The notes: generated by a model not told the origin, from the sequence alone. 44,903 nt of DNA from Achromobacter sp. ASV32 (GCF_016428805.1 NZ_JAELTJ010000036.1:1-44903), one strand, 5' to 3'. Positions 23,364-31,773 are shown, counted from the first letter of the stretch. A program made the numbers and translations.

Positions 23364-23901
23364 GGTCTACGCGCATGATGCCCCAGGGCCGCACCTGATC
23401 CGCAACGGCCGGCTGCAAGCCGACACCGCGCGCACCTTCGTGCCCGAACCCGAAGTGGCGGCCGAAGGCCAGGTGCCCAGCGACGAACCCGGCTGGATCG
23501 TGCCGCTGGCCACCTGGAAGGCCTCGCACGCCACGCTGCGCCGCCACCGGCACCCGGTGGCCGTGCTGCTGGCGCCCGACGCCGACCTGCGCGACCTGCT
23601 CGATGCCGATGGCACGCTCAACCCTGCCGGCATCGCCTTCATCGCGGTGGACTTTCCCGTCTATACCGACGGCCGCGGCTATTCGCTGGCCCAGTTGCTG
23701 CGCACGCGCTATCAGTGGACGGGCGAATTGCGCGCCGTCGGCGACGTCATGATCGACACCATCCACTACCAGGCGCGCGTCGGCTTCGACAGTTTTCTGG
23801 TCAAGCCGGGCCACGACCCGCGCAAGGCGCTGGAGGCGTTCAAGACCTTCACGGTCCACTACCAGAAGACCTACCGCGCCCCGGCGCCGGCCCAGGCCTG
23901 A
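23356..23901 (+). CDS. DUF934 protein, partner of sulfite reductase
   Basis: This 181-residue protein matches the DUF934 family, found almost only beside cysI and cysH in proteobacteria. Its core is DADLRDLL..., IAFIAVDFPVYTDGRGYSLAQLLRTRY, GELRAVGDVMIDTIHYQARVGFDSF and the tail AFKTFTVHYQKTYR. Its biochemical role is not established; an accessory role in electron delivery to or assembly of the siroheme reductase is suspected from context. The ATG lies inside the end of cysI with AGGAGG ahead of it, so the two are translationally coupled. Confidence 0.88.
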   Translation: MSEVYAHDAPGPHLIRNGRLQADTARTFVPEPEVAAEGQVPSDEPGWIVPLATWKASHATLRRHRHPVAVLLAPDADLRDLLDADGTLNPAGIAFIAVDFPVYTDGRGYSLAQLLRTRYQWTGELRAVGDVMIDTIHYQARVGFDSFLVKPGHDPRKALEAFKTFTVHYQKTYRAPAPAQA

Positions 23902-23908
23902 TGATTGC

Positions 23909-23938
23909 CGTCGACCCGGGCCGCTGCCCGGGTCGACG
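23909..23938. other. Perfect 12-bp hairpin between convergent genes
   Basis: CGTCGACCCGGG, loop CCGCTG, CCCGGGTCGACG. No T tract. It lies between the DUF934 and IclR stops and probably protects 3' ends or helps termination in both directions. A second stem, GGCCTGA/TCAGGCC at 23941-23960, covers the IclR stop codon. Confidence 0.75.
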
Positions 23939-23953
23939 CTGGCCTGATCACCG

Positions 23954-24748
23954 TCAGGCCTGCTCGCCCGGCATCGTCCAACGCTCTCGCTTGATCTCGT
24001 CCTGCGCCAGTTGCGCGCGGATCAGCTCCGCAATGCTGCGCTGGCGCGGCGCCTGCATGCGGCTGATCAGGCTGGACACGCTGACCGCCAGCCGCGGATA
24101 GCCGCTGGCATCGCACAGCGCCACCCCCACCCCCAGCACGCCCGGCACCGCGGCGTTGCCCACCACCGCCCAGCCGCGGTCGCGGGTGTTCTCCACCAGG
24201 CGCCGCATCTGCGCCACCGTCATGCCGCCATAGGCCCGCAGCGCCTGTTCGTTCTGCGCGATCACCTCGCCGGCCTCGTCCGCCGGCAACGCGCCCAGCA
24301 GCGCCAGCCCGGCCGCCCCCACGCCCAGCGGCTGTCGATGCCCCACCGTCACGGCCAGCACCTGCACCGGATAGTTGCCCACCTCGCGGTGCAGGCAAAG
24401 CGAATCGCCCCCCGCCCGGCAGATCAGAAAGGCCGAATCGCCGCTGACATCGCTGATCTGGCGCAGCACCGGCCGCAGGCTGCGCACCGCCTGGGCGTGC
24501 GGATCGTTGGCCATCATCACGCCCAGCTCCGCCATGCGCCAGCGCGGCGCGTCCGCTTCGCGCAGCGCGTAGCCCTCTTCGGCCAACACATCCAGATAGC
24601 GGTATACGGTGGATCGCTGCATGCCCGCCGCCCGCGCAATATCCGTGACGTGCATACCGACGGCGCCGGCCTGGCGCAACACGCCCAGCACCCGCAGCCC
24701 ACGCCGCAATACCCGGGGGCCGTCTCCCTCCGTCTCCGTTTTGTTCAT
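23954..24748 (-). CDS. IclR-family regulator of the Bug/ligase/lyase unit
   Basis: This 264-residue protein has the winged HTH at about 12-75 (HVTDIARAAGMQRSTVYRYLDVL) and an IclR effector domain at about 85-255 (SGDSAFLICRAGGDSLCLHREVG..., LGVGAAGLALLGALP, GVGVALCDASGYPRLAVSVSS). The start at 24748 gives a normal N-terminus MNKTETEGDG; its ribosome site (AAGGTG) is weak. It is divergent from the Bug receptor and is presumably its regulator. The effector is probably the imported acid or its CoA ester. Confidence 0.9.
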   Translation of the reverse strand: MNKTETEGDGPRVLRRGLRVLGVLRQAGAVGMHVTDIARAAGMQRSTVYRYLDVLAEEGYALREADAPRWRMAELGVMMANDPHAQAVRSLRPVLRQISDVSGDSAFLICRAGGDSLCLHREVGNYPVQVLAVTVGHRQPLGVGAAGLALLGALPADEAGEVIAQNEQALRAYGGMTVAQMRRLVENTRDRGWAVVGNAAVPGVLGVGVALCDASGYPRLAVSVSSLISRMQAPRQRSIAELIRAQLAQDEIKRERWTMPGEQA

Positions 24749-24815
24749 TTTCTGGACACCTTGCGTTGATGACGCGCCTATCAAAGCCCAATATGAAGTC
24801 GGGCAGGCGAAGATC

Positions 24816-24832
24816 TGTCCAAATATTAGACA
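24816..24832. promoter_or_regulatory. Possible operator in the IclR-Bug gap
   Basis: TGTCcaaatattaGACA lies just upstream of the Bug gene ribosome site, and an inverted TGGACA occurs at 24753-24758 beside the regulator start. The arms are short, so this is a weak call. Confidence 0.4.
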
Positions 24833-24850
24833 AATCGGACGGAGACAACC

Positions 24851-25840
24851 ATGAAGACATTCAGCAAGCGGCTGACCGCCGCCACGGCCGCCCTGGCCGG
24901 CGCCCTGGCATTGACCACGCCCGCTACCGCCGCCAAGCCCTACCCCGAACGCCCGGTCACCCTGGTGGTCGGCTATGCCGCCGGCGGCGCCACCGACATC
25001 GTCGCCCGCCTGGTGGCCAAGGCCCTGACCGAAGAACTGGGCCAGACCATCGTGGTGGAGAACAAGACCGGCGCCAACAGCAACATCGGCGCCGAGATCG
25101 TCTCGCGCGCCGCGCCCGATGGCTACACGCTGTATGTCGGCTCCATCGCCAACACCATCAACCGCACGCTGTACAGCCAGCTCAATTACGACTTCGTCAA
25201 AGACTTCAAACCCATCGGCCTGCTGGCCACCATTCCCAACATCCTGGTGGTCAACCCCAAGGTGCCTGTCAAGAGCGTGCAGGAATACATCGCCTACGCC
25301 AAGAAGAACCCCGGCAAGCTGACCTGCGCCTCGTCGGGCAGCGGCTCGTCCATCCACCTGTCGTGCGAGCTGTTCAAGATGCGCACCGGCACCGACATCC
25401 TGCACGTGCCCTACCGCGGCAGCGGGCCTGCGGTAGCCGACCTGCTGGGCGGCCAGGTGGATTCCATGTTCGACAACCTGCCGTCGTCGCTGCCGCACGT
25501 GCAGGCGGGCAAGCTGCGCGCCATCGGCGTCACCTCGCCGCAGCGCCTGCCGGCCGTCCCCGACGTACCGACGCTGGCCGAGTCCGGCCTGCCCGGCTTT
25601 GACGTGGAGTCCTGGTTTGGATTGATGGCACCGGCCGGCACGCCGCAGGCCGTCGTCGACCGTCTGAACCAGGCCATGAACAAGGCCCTGGCCAATCCTG
25701 CGCTGCAAGCGTCCTACAAACAATCCGGCTTCTACCCGCCGCAACCGCCGAACACGCAGGAGACCTTCGCCAAGATGATCGCCAGCGAAATCGACAAATG
25801 GGGCGCGGTGGTCAAGAGCGCCGACATCAAAGCCAACTGA
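24851..25840 (+). CDS. Bug/TctC-type periplasmic solute receptor
   Basis: This 329-residue protein has a signal peptide (MKTFSKRLTAATAALAGALALTTPATA/A) and the tripartite tricarboxylate receptor fold. Hallmarks are YPERPVTLVVGYAAGGATDIVARLVA, GQTIVVENKTGANSNIGAEIVSRAAPDGYTL, HVPYRGSGPAVADLLGGQVDSMFD and LRAIGVTSPQRLPAVPDVPTLAESG. Such receptors, very numerous in Bordetella and Achromobacter, bind carboxylates and either feed TctAB permeases or act alone in sensing. No TctA or TctB gene lies nearby, so the partner is elsewhere. GGACGGAGACAACC precedes the ATG. It leads a four-gene operon. Confidence 0.93.
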   Translation: MKTFSKRLTAATAALAGALALTTPATAAKPYPERPVTLVVGYAAGGATDIVARLVAKALTEELGQTIVVENKTGANSNIGAEIVSRAAPDGYTLYVGSIANTINRTLYSQLNYDFVKDFKPIGLLATIPNILVVNPKVPVKSVQEYIAYAKKNPGKLTCASSGSGSSIHLSCELFKMRTGTDILHVPYRGSGPAVADLLGGQVDSMFDNLPSSLPHVQAGKLRAIGVTSPQRLPAVPDVPTLAESGLPGFDVESWFGLMAPAGTPQAVVDRLNQAMNKALANPALQASYKQSGFYPPQPPNTQETFAKMIASEIDKWGAVVKSADIKAN

Positions 25841-25850
25841 GGAGTACAGG

Positions 25851-27356
25851 GTGTACCCGATCGACTTTTTCTTCCGCGCCGCCGAGCAGTACCCGGACCG
25901 CGTGGCGCTGGATGCGCCCGAGGGTCAGGTGACGTATGCACGGCTGGCCGCGGACGTGCGGGCGCTGGCGGCCGCTTTGCAGGACCTGGACCCGGCGCCG
26001 CAGACCCGCGTGGCCCTGTGCGCCGGCAACTCCAGCCGCCATATCCTGGCACTGCTGGCGGTGCTGGCCAGCGGCAAGATCTGGGTGCCGCTGAACTATC
26101 GCAGCACCGCGCGCGAAATTGGCCGCATCCTGGATGCCACCGAGCCGTCGATCGTCATCGTCGACGCCGCCGGCGAACCGCTGGTGCCCGCCGGCGTGGG
26201 CCAGCGCATCAGCTTGGGGCCTGACGCAACCGGCACCGCCGTGGATACGCTGCTGGCGCGCGGCGCCGGCCGCGAGCCGCTGCGCCACGCCTTGCCGCGC
26301 GAGGCCACCCAGGCCATCAAATTCACCGGCGGCACCACGGGCCTGCCCAAGGGCGTGATGCAGCCCTATCACGCCTGGAACGCCGGCATCATCAACCAGA
26401 TCACCAGCTGGGGGCTGACGCCCGACGACCGCTATGTGGTCGCCGCGCCCGTCACCCACGGCACGGGCACCTATCTGCTGCCCGTGCTGGCCAGCGGCGG
26501 CGCGCACGTGCTGCTCGATGCCGCCACGCCCGCGGCCATCACCGCGGCGTTCCGTGAACGTGGCGGCACGCTGAGCTTCATGCCGCCCACCCTGATCTAC
26601 ATGATCATGGCGCAGCCCGGCGTCTCGCGCGCCGACTTCCCACGGCTGCGCAACCTGATCTATGGCGGCGCGCCCATGCCGCCCGAAAAAATCGAACGCG
26701 CGCGCGCCTTCTTCGGCCCGGTGCTGGGCACCACCTATGGCCAGACCGAGGCCCCGCAGATCGTCACGGTGCTGCGCCCCGCAGACCTGGAAACACCCGC
26801 GAACCGCGCCTCCGTCGGCCGCGTCACCTGGCTGTCGGACGTCGCCATCATGGCGCCGGACGGCGCGCTGCTGCCACGCGGCGAGATCGGCGAAGTGGTG
26901 GTGCACGGCGACCTGGTGATGTCCGGCTACTGGCGCCTGCCCGAGAAAACCGCCGAGACCATCGTCGACGGCTGGCTGCACACCGGCGACACCGGCCTGA
27001 TCGACACGCGCGGCTACCTGTTCCTGAAAGACCGGCTGCGCGACGTCATCATCACCGGCGGCTTCAACGTGTACCCGGTGGACGTCGAGAACGCCCTGTC
27101 GGCGCACCCGGCGGTGTACGAGTGCTCGGTCTTTGGCCTGCCCGACGACAAATGGGGCGAAGCCGTCCACGCCGCGGTGCAGTTCCATCCCGGTGCGACA
27201 GCCGACGCCGATGCGCTCAAGGCCCATGTACGCGCCCTGCTCGGCCCCGTAGCCACGCCCAAGCAATTCCATATCCACGCCAGCCTGCCGCGCTCGCCCG
27301 TCGGCAAGGTGCTGAAAAACGCCGTGCGCGACGCGGCCCTGAAGGAGACCTCATGA
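25851..27356 (+). CDS. Acyl-CoA synthetase (AMP-forming), GTG start
   Basis: This 501-residue member of the ANL adenylating superfamily has the P-loop FTGGTTGLPKG (158-168), YGGAPMPPEKI, the A5 motif TTYGQTEAP, HTGDTG and DRLRDVIITGGFNVYP (A7-A8). The terminal catalytic Lys486 is in SPVGKVLKN. It should activate a carboxylic acid with ATP and CoA; the fatty-acid, phenylacetate and benzoate types cannot be told apart by eye. The GTG at 25851 is chosen because GAGGAG overlaps the previous stop at the right distance. It overlaps the lyase gene by 4 bp. Confidence 0.9.
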   Translation: MYPIDFFFRAAEQYPDRVALDAPEGQVTYARLAADVRALAAALQDLDPAPQTRVALCAGNSSRHILALLAVLASGKIWVPLNYRSTAREIGRILDATEPSIVIVDAAGEPLVPAGVGQRISLGPDATGTAVDTLLARGAGREPLRHALPREATQAIKFTGGTTGLPKGVMQPYHAWNAGIINQITSWGLTPDDRYVVAAPVTHGTGTYLLPVLASGGAHVLLDAATPAAITAAFRERGGTLSFMPPTLIYMIMAQPGVSRADFPRLRNLIYGGAPMPPEKIERARAFFGPVLGTTYGQTEAPQIVTVLRPADLETPANRASVGRVTWLSDVAIMAPDGALLPRGEIGEVVVHGDLVMSGYWRLPEKTAETIVDGWLHTGDTGLIDTRGYLFLKDRLRDVIITGGFNVYPVDVENALSAHPAVYECSVFGLPDDKWGEAVHAAVQFHPGATADADALKAHVRALLGPVATPKQFHIHASLPRSPVGKVLKNAVRDAALKETS

Positions 27357-28141
27357 ACACGCCCGAAACCCGCCTGTGCGCGCATCACCTGACCGGCATG
27401 TCGTACCGCGACGTCGACCTGGTCGAAGACCTGATCGGCAAGAAGAGCTTCACGGAAGTAATGATCATGCAGATCCTGGGGCGCCCGGCGCGTCCAGTGG
27501 ACATACGCATCGTGGACGCCGTGCTGGTCACGCTGATGGAACACGGCATGACGCCCAGCGCCATTGCCACGCGGCTGATCTACATGAGCGCCCCCGAAAA
27601 CCTGCAAGGCGCCGTGGCGTCCGGCCTGATGGCGGTGGGCAGCCAGTTCGTGGGCACCATGGAAAACTGCTCGCGCCTGCTGGACCGCATCCGCCAGGCC
27701 GCCGACGGCGCCGCCGAGGCCCAGGCGATTGCGCGCGAATTCCGGCAGGGCCGCCAGGCGCTGCCCGGCTTCGGCCACCACCTGCACAAACCCGACGACC
27801 CGCGCTCGATCAAATTGCTCGCGCTGGCCGAAGCCGAACCCGACCTGCCGGGCGAATCCCTCAAGGCCCTGCGCCTGTTGGCGGCGGCCGTGGACGAAGC
27901 CTACGGCAAGCACATCACCATCAACGCCACCGGCGCGGTCGCCGCGTTGCTGAGCGAAATCGGTGTGCCCACGGCGCTGATGCGCGGCTTTGCGGTCATC
28001 TCGCGGGCGGCCGGCCTGGTGTCGCACGTGGCCGAAGAACAGCAAAGCCCGTCCGGCCGCTACATCTGGGAAACCATCGACCACGCCATTCCCTACGTCG
28101 GCAAGGGCAAGTCGCACCAGAACGGCGGGGATGCGCCATGA
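27353..28141 (+). CDS. Citryl-CoA lyase-like protein (citrate-synthase fold)
   Basis: This 262-residue protein matches the short citrate-synthase-fold group annotated as citryl-CoA lyase. It shows SYRDVDLVEDLIGKKSFTEV at the start, ENLQGAVASGLMAVGSQFVGTME, LPGFGHHLHKPDDPR (His142), and FAVISRAAGLVSHVAEEQ near the end. Where this fold normally has a catalytic Asp (NVD or NAD before G) it reads INATGAV, so Thr193 stands in that position. Expected chemistry is cleavage or formation of a C-C bond in a CoA thioester, placed directly after CoA activation. The Asp change makes activity uncertain. ATGA overlaps exist on both sides. Confidence 0.85.
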   Translation: MNTPETRLCAHHLTGMSYRDVDLVEDLIGKKSFTEVMIMQILGRPARPVDIRIVDAVLVTLMEHGMTPSAIATRLIYMSAPENLQGAVASGLMAVGSQFVGTMENCSRLLDRIRQAADGAAEAQAIAREFRQGRQALPGFGHHLHKPDDPRSIKLLALAEAEPDLPGESLKALRLLAAAVDEAYGKHITINATGAVAALLSEIGVPTALMRGFAVISRAAGLVSHVAEEQQSPSGRYIWETIDHAIPYVGKGKSHQNGGDAP

Positions 28142-28959
28142 CGTCCCTGCCGCAGGCTGCTGACGCTCGCCTGGCCGGCAAAGTCGTGCTGGTGGCAGGC
28201 GCCGGCGCGTCCGCCGCCGGCTGGAGCATCGGCAAGGCCAGCTGCGTGACGCTGGCACGCCAGGGCGCCGCCATCGTCGCGCTGGATGCCAATCTGGCGG
28301 CCGCCGAAGACGCCGCGCACGAGGTCGCGCAGGCCGGCGGCAGCGCCCTGCCGGTGCAGGCAGACGTGGCCGACGCGGACGCGATGCAGGCGGCAGTGGA
28401 CGCCGCGTTGCGCCGGTATGGCCGCATCGACGCGCTGCAGGCCAACGCCGGCATCGGCCAGGTGGGCGGCCCGGAAGACATTTCGCTGCAGGACTGGGAC
28501 CGCATCCAACGCGTGAACGTCACGAGCCTGCTGATCGCCACGCGCTTGCTCGCGCCGCGCATGCGTGCCCAGGGCGGCGGCGCCGTGGTGACGGTGTCTT
28601 CTGTCGCTGGCATTCGCTACACGGGCTACCCGCATCTGGCCTACAGCGTCAGCAAGGCGGCCGTGATTCATTTCGCGCGCATGGCGGCGCAGCAATACGC
28701 CGCCGACGGCATTCGCGTGAACACGGTGATTCCCGGACTGATCGACACGCCGCGCGTGGCCAGGAACGTGGCGCGCATGTTCGATGCCGACGATCTGCAA
28801 GCCGCCCGCGCGGCGCGCGACCGGCAGGTGCCGATGGGCCGCATGGGGACCCCTTGGGAAGTGGCGAACGCGGTGGCGTTCCTGATGTCAGATGAAGCGT
28901 CCTACATCACCGGCACGGAATTGCTGGTCGATGGCGGGCTGACGGGCAAGTACGCGTAG
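28138..28959 (+). CDS. SDR-family oxidoreductase, last gene of the Bug/ligase/lyase unit
   Basis: This 273-residue SDR has an enlarged glycine loop, GAGASAAGWSIGKA (21-34), where classical members have TGxxxGIG, and QANAG (101-105) in place of NNAG. Catalytic Ser is 154 or 155, with Tyr169 and Lys173 (YSVSK). ALDANLA after the second strand suggests NAD. FLMSDEASYITGTELLVDGGLTGKY ends the fold. The enlarged loop is known in a subgroup of catabolic SDRs. It overlaps the lyase by 4 bp. A hydroxyacyl intermediate is a plausible substrate, not shown. Confidence 0.88.
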   Translation: MTSLPQAADARLAGKVVLVAGAGASAAGWSIGKASCVTLARQGAAIVALDANLAAAEDAAHEVAQAGGSALPVQADVADADAMQAAVDAALRRYGRIDALQANAGIGQVGGPEDISLQDWDRIQRVNVTSLLIATRLLAPRMRAQGGGAVVTVSSVAGIRYTGYPHLAYSVSKAAVIHFARMAAQQYAADGIRVNTVIPGLIDTPRVARNVARMFDADDLQAARAARDRQVPMGRMGTPWEVANAVAFLMSDEASYITGTELLVDGGLTGKYA

Positions 28960-28960
28960 G

Positions 28961-28979
28961 GCCGCGTCCAAAACGCGGC
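28961..28979. other. Short hairpin after the SDR gene
   Basis: GCCGCGT-ccaaa-ACGCGGC, 7 bp, begins two bases after the SDR stop. No T tract. It is the only terminator-like element between this operon and the convergent mtnD. Confidence 0.55.
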
Positions 28980-29045
28980 AGACGCCGCCGGCACCGATGG
29001 CGCGCAATGTGCCGCGAGAAGCTGTGACGGGGCGCCGCAGCGAGC

Positions 29046-29585
29046 CTAAGGCAGCATCGGAAACCGGGCGGCGATGGCGTCACCGGTGAACTGCGCCACC
29101 CACCCGGCCGGATCGTTGAACAGCCGGATGCAGGTAAAGGCCGGCTCGGCGCCCATGTCGAACCAATGCGGCATCCCGGCAGGCACCGAGATCAGATCGC
29201 CCTTCTCGCACAGCACGGCATAAACGCGGCCATCGGCATGCAGCGTAAACAACCCGCTGCCCGCCACGAAAAAGCGCACCTCGTCATCCGCATGCGTGTG
29301 CTCGGCCAGAAACTTGCGGCGCAAGGCCTCGCGATCGGAATGCGACGGATCCAGGCTGACCACGTCCACGCTGCGGTAGCCGCGCTCGGCCACCAGCCGG
29401 TCGATCTCGGCACGATACGCCGCCAGCACTTCGGCCTGCGGCGCGCCCGGCGTCACGGGCGCCTGCGCCTGCCAGCGCTCGAACGTCACGCCGATGGCGG
29501 CCAGCGCGCGCCGGATCTCGCCGGCCTCGTCGATGCGGCGGCCGGCGGCGGGATCATCCTGCGGATAGATCGTCAGCGAGGACAT
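29046..29585 (-). CDS. mtnD: Acireductone dioxygenase (methionine salvage)
   Basis: This 179-residue cupin acts on acireductone. The Fe form gives 2-keto-4-methylthiobutyrate, the methionine precursor, plus formate. The Ni form gives methylthiopropionate, CO and formate. The metal ligands are all present: His96, His98 and Glu102 in HTHADDEVRFFVAGSG, and His140 in PAGMPHWFDMG. It starts 11 bp after metQ in the same direction, so the two form a methionine uptake and salvage operon. No other mtn gene is in the window. Confidence 0.93.
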   Translation of the reverse strand: MSSLTIYPQDDPAAGRRIDEAGEIRRALAAIGVTFERWQAQAPVTPGAPQAEVLAAYRAEIDRLVAERGYRSVDVVSLDPSHSDREALRRKFLAEHTHADDEVRFFVAGSGLFTLHADGRVYAVLCEKGDLISVPAGMPHWFDMGAEPAFTCIRLFNDPAGWVAQFTGDAIAARFPMLP

Positions 29586-29596
29586 GGACGCCGTGT

Positions 29597-30394
29597 TTAC
29601 CAGGACGTGGTGTACGCGCCCGGGAACTGCCGGGCCACGAACGCCTTCACTTCATCGGACTGGTAGGCCTTGATGAAACGCGCGATGCGCGGGTCGTTCT
29701 TGTTGTCTTCGCGGGCGGCGATCACCACGGCGGCAAACGGGGCGTCCTTGCTTTCCAGTGCCAATGCGTCCTTGGCGGGCGACAGGCCGGCCGGAATGGC
29801 GTAGGCCGAATTCACCGCGGCGGCGTCCACATCCGCCAGCGAATGCGGCAACTGCGCCGCTTCGATCTCGACGAATTTCAGGTTCTTGGGATTCTCGACC
29901 ACATCGAACAGCGAGGCCGTCACGGTCACGCCATCCTTCAGCTTGATCAGCTTGGCGGCCTGCAACACCAGCAGCGCGCGGGCGCCGTTGGTCGGGTCGT
30001 TGGGGATCGCCACCTTGGCGCCCGGCTTGAGCTCGTCCAGCGATTTCACGCGCTTGGAATAGATGCCCATCTGCTGCACCACCGCCGTGGCCACCGGCAC
30101 CAGCTTGTAGCCGCGCGCCTTGTTCTGCGATTCCAGGAACGGCTTGTGCTGGTAGATGTTCAGGTCCAGTTCCTTGGCGTCCAGCGCGGCGTTGGGCTGG
30201 ATGAAATCGCTGAACTCCACCAGCTTGACCTTCAGGCCCTGCCTGGCGGCGACCTGCTGCACCACTTCGCCGATCTGGGCATGCGGGCCGACGGTCACGC
30301 CGACCTTCAGTTCGGCGTCCTGCGCCAGGGCCGGCGCGGCGGCGGCAAATCCGATAAAAGTGGCAAGGGCGGCCAGGGTGTGGCGTAGGCGCAT
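29597..30394 (-). CDS. metQ: MetQ-like binding protein (NLPA family)
   Basis: This 265-residue precursor has a signal peptide ending APALA/QDAE. Unlike classical MetQ lipoproteins there is no lipobox cysteine, so it should be soluble in the periplasm. The NLPA fold shows KVGVTVGPHAQIGEVVQQVAARQGLKVKLVEFSDFIQPN, LDLNIYQHKPFL, VAIPNDPTNGARALLVLQ and VNSAYAIPAGLSP. It should bind D- or L-methionine or a derivative for a MetNI transporter, which is not adjacent. Co-transcription with mtnD supports a methionine-related ligand such as a salvage intermediate. Confidence 0.88.
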   Translation of the reverse strand: MRLRHTLAALATFIGFAAAAPALAQDAELKVGVTVGPHAQIGEVVQQVAARQGLKVKLVEFSDFIQPNAALDAKELDLNIYQHKPFLESQNKARGYKLVPVATAVVQQMGIYSKRVKSLDELKPGAKVAIPNDPTNGARALLVLQAAKLIKLKDGVTVTASLFDVVENPKNLKFVEIEAAQLPHSLADVDAAAVNSAYAIPAGLSPAKDALALESKDAPFAAVVIAAREDNKNDPRIARFIKAYQSDEVKAFVARQFPGAYTTSW

Positions 30395-30475
30395 GAAAAG
30401 TCCCGACGAGGCAAACGAGTAAAGGAAGCCCCGGATTCTAGTGACCGCGCTTCAAAACCGGAAGCGATGAATTTT

Positions 30476-30500
30476 CATATTGATATGCATGAACGCATAT
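30476..30500. promoter_or_regulatory. Overlapping palindromes upstream of metQ
   Basis: CATAT-TG-ATATG (30476-30487) overlaps ATATGC-N6-GCATAT (30483-30500) in the divergent metQ/DUF6817 gap. This looks like a repressor operator. A methionine-responsive regulator is the obvious candidate, but no regulator gene is adjacent. Confidence 0.5.
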
Positions 30501-30572
30501 AAGACGCGCCACCATGACAAGCCTGCGCCGGCACGACACAATAGCGGCTGTATCCCATTACCCGCTACGCCC

Positions 30573-31646
30573 ATGTCCACCCCTACCGACCTTCATCCGC
30601 ACGCCCGCGCCCTGCTGGCCGACCACTACGCCGCGGTCGATGCCGATCTGCCGGCCCTGCTCGACCTGCTGTTTGCCCGCAGCGCCGGCGAAGACTGGCA
30701 CAAGGCCGGCACCTTCAAGCATCACCTGCTGGGCGTCTACCGCACCCTCACGCTCTGGAACCAGCCGCGCGAAGTCCGCCTGCTGGGCCTGTTCCACAGC
30801 GTCTACGGCAACGAATACGTCGACCTGACCCTGTTCGACCGCGAACGCGAGCGCAACACCCTGCGCGAGGCGTTGGGCGCCGAAGCCGAAGCATGGGTCA
30901 GCCTGTTCTGCGCCATGCCGCGCACGAAATTCGTCCAGGCCGTGCTGCAGGGCCAGGGCGCGGGCCCCGATGGCCTGACGCTCGAAGGCGCCGATGGCCA
31001 GGTCTTTACCTTCACGCCGCGCCAGGTCGCCGCCTTCATCGTGGTATCGGCCGCCGACATCGGCGAACAGTGGCACAGCTGGCAAGACGAAATCTTCGCC
31101 GGCTATCCGCAGCAGCAGCGCCGCGACCTGAAAACGAACTGGGCCGCGTCGCTCTGGCCCGGCCCGCTCAAGCCGCCGTCGAACATCCTGTCGATGCTGT
31201 CGCACCTGCTGGCGCCGCTATCCGCCCTGCCTGCGGACACCGGTATCCCCGTGCCCCCCGCCTTCGACCACTGCCGCGCCACGCTCGGCCGGCGCGACGA
31301 AGCCGCCGCCAGCGCCCTGTACTGGCAGGTCGTCACGCGTATGCAACCGCTGACCGAAATGGACAGCGCCCGCCACATGCTCGAAGCCGCGGCCGAACAC
31401 AATCCGTGGGTGGGCGAGCCGCGCCTGCTGCTGGCCCAGCTGGCCCTGACGGCAGGCGACTTTGACGCGGCCGAGCACCATGCCGCGGCAGGCTTGGCCG
31501 CGCTGCAAGCCTGGGGCACCGCCTGGGACAAGCGCATCGAATGGGCTGGCTGGATGGCCTGGGCGCGTATCGAATTGCAGAATGCGCGCGCCCGCCGCTG
31601 GCCCGAGAACCTGGCCGCGCTGAACGGGCTGGGACTGGTCGAGTAG
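30573..31646 (+). CDS. DUF6817-like protein with helical C-terminal repeats
   Basis: This 357-residue protein has an N-terminal part (about 30-150) resembling DUF6817, a helical HD-like domain with conserved histidines: DWHKAGTFKHHLLGVYRTLTLWNQP and LLGLFHSVYGNEY. The C-terminal part (about 245-345) looks TPR-like (ARHMLEAAAEHNPWVGEPRLLLAQLALTAGDFDAAEHHAAAGLAALQ). No enzyme activity is established. The ATG at 30573 begins MSTPTDLHPHARALL; its ribosome site is poor. It is divergent from metQ, and nothing ties it to methionine beyond position. Confidence 0.75.
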   Translation: MSTPTDLHPHARALLADHYAAVDADLPALLDLLFARSAGEDWHKAGTFKHHLLGVYRTLTLWNQPREVRLLGLFHSVYGNEYVDLTLFDRERERNTLREALGAEAEAWVSLFCAMPRTKFVQAVLQGQGAGPDGLTLEGADGQVFTFTPRQVAAFIVVSAADIGEQWHSWQDEIFAGYPQQQRRDLKTNWAASLWPGPLKPPSNILSMLSHLLAPLSALPADTGIPVPPAFDHCRATLGRRDEAAASALYWQVVTRMQPLTEMDSARHMLEAAAEHNPWVGEPRLLLAQLALTAGDFDAAEHHAAAGLAALQAWGTAWDKRIEWAGWMAWARIELQNARARRWPENLAALNGLGLVE

Positions 31647-31674
31647 ACCGCGCGGCGGCTTGCCGCCTCCGCCA

Positions 31675-31720
31675 AGAAAAAACACCCCAAACATTGGACG
31701 GGTATCCAACGTTTGGGGTG
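31675..31720 (-). terminator. Terminator of the leftward ubiX transcript
   Basis: CACCCCAAAC-a-TTGGA and TCCAA-c-GTTTGGGGTG form a stem with one mismatch (31683-31720). Read leftward it ends in a T-run (complement of the A-run at 31677-31682). It may also help stop the rightward DUF6817 gene. Confidence 0.85.
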
Positions 31721-31773
31721 CCGTTCAGATCGGCTGGCCCGCCCGGGGCGTTTTGCCGCAGCGGCAGCGCCGC

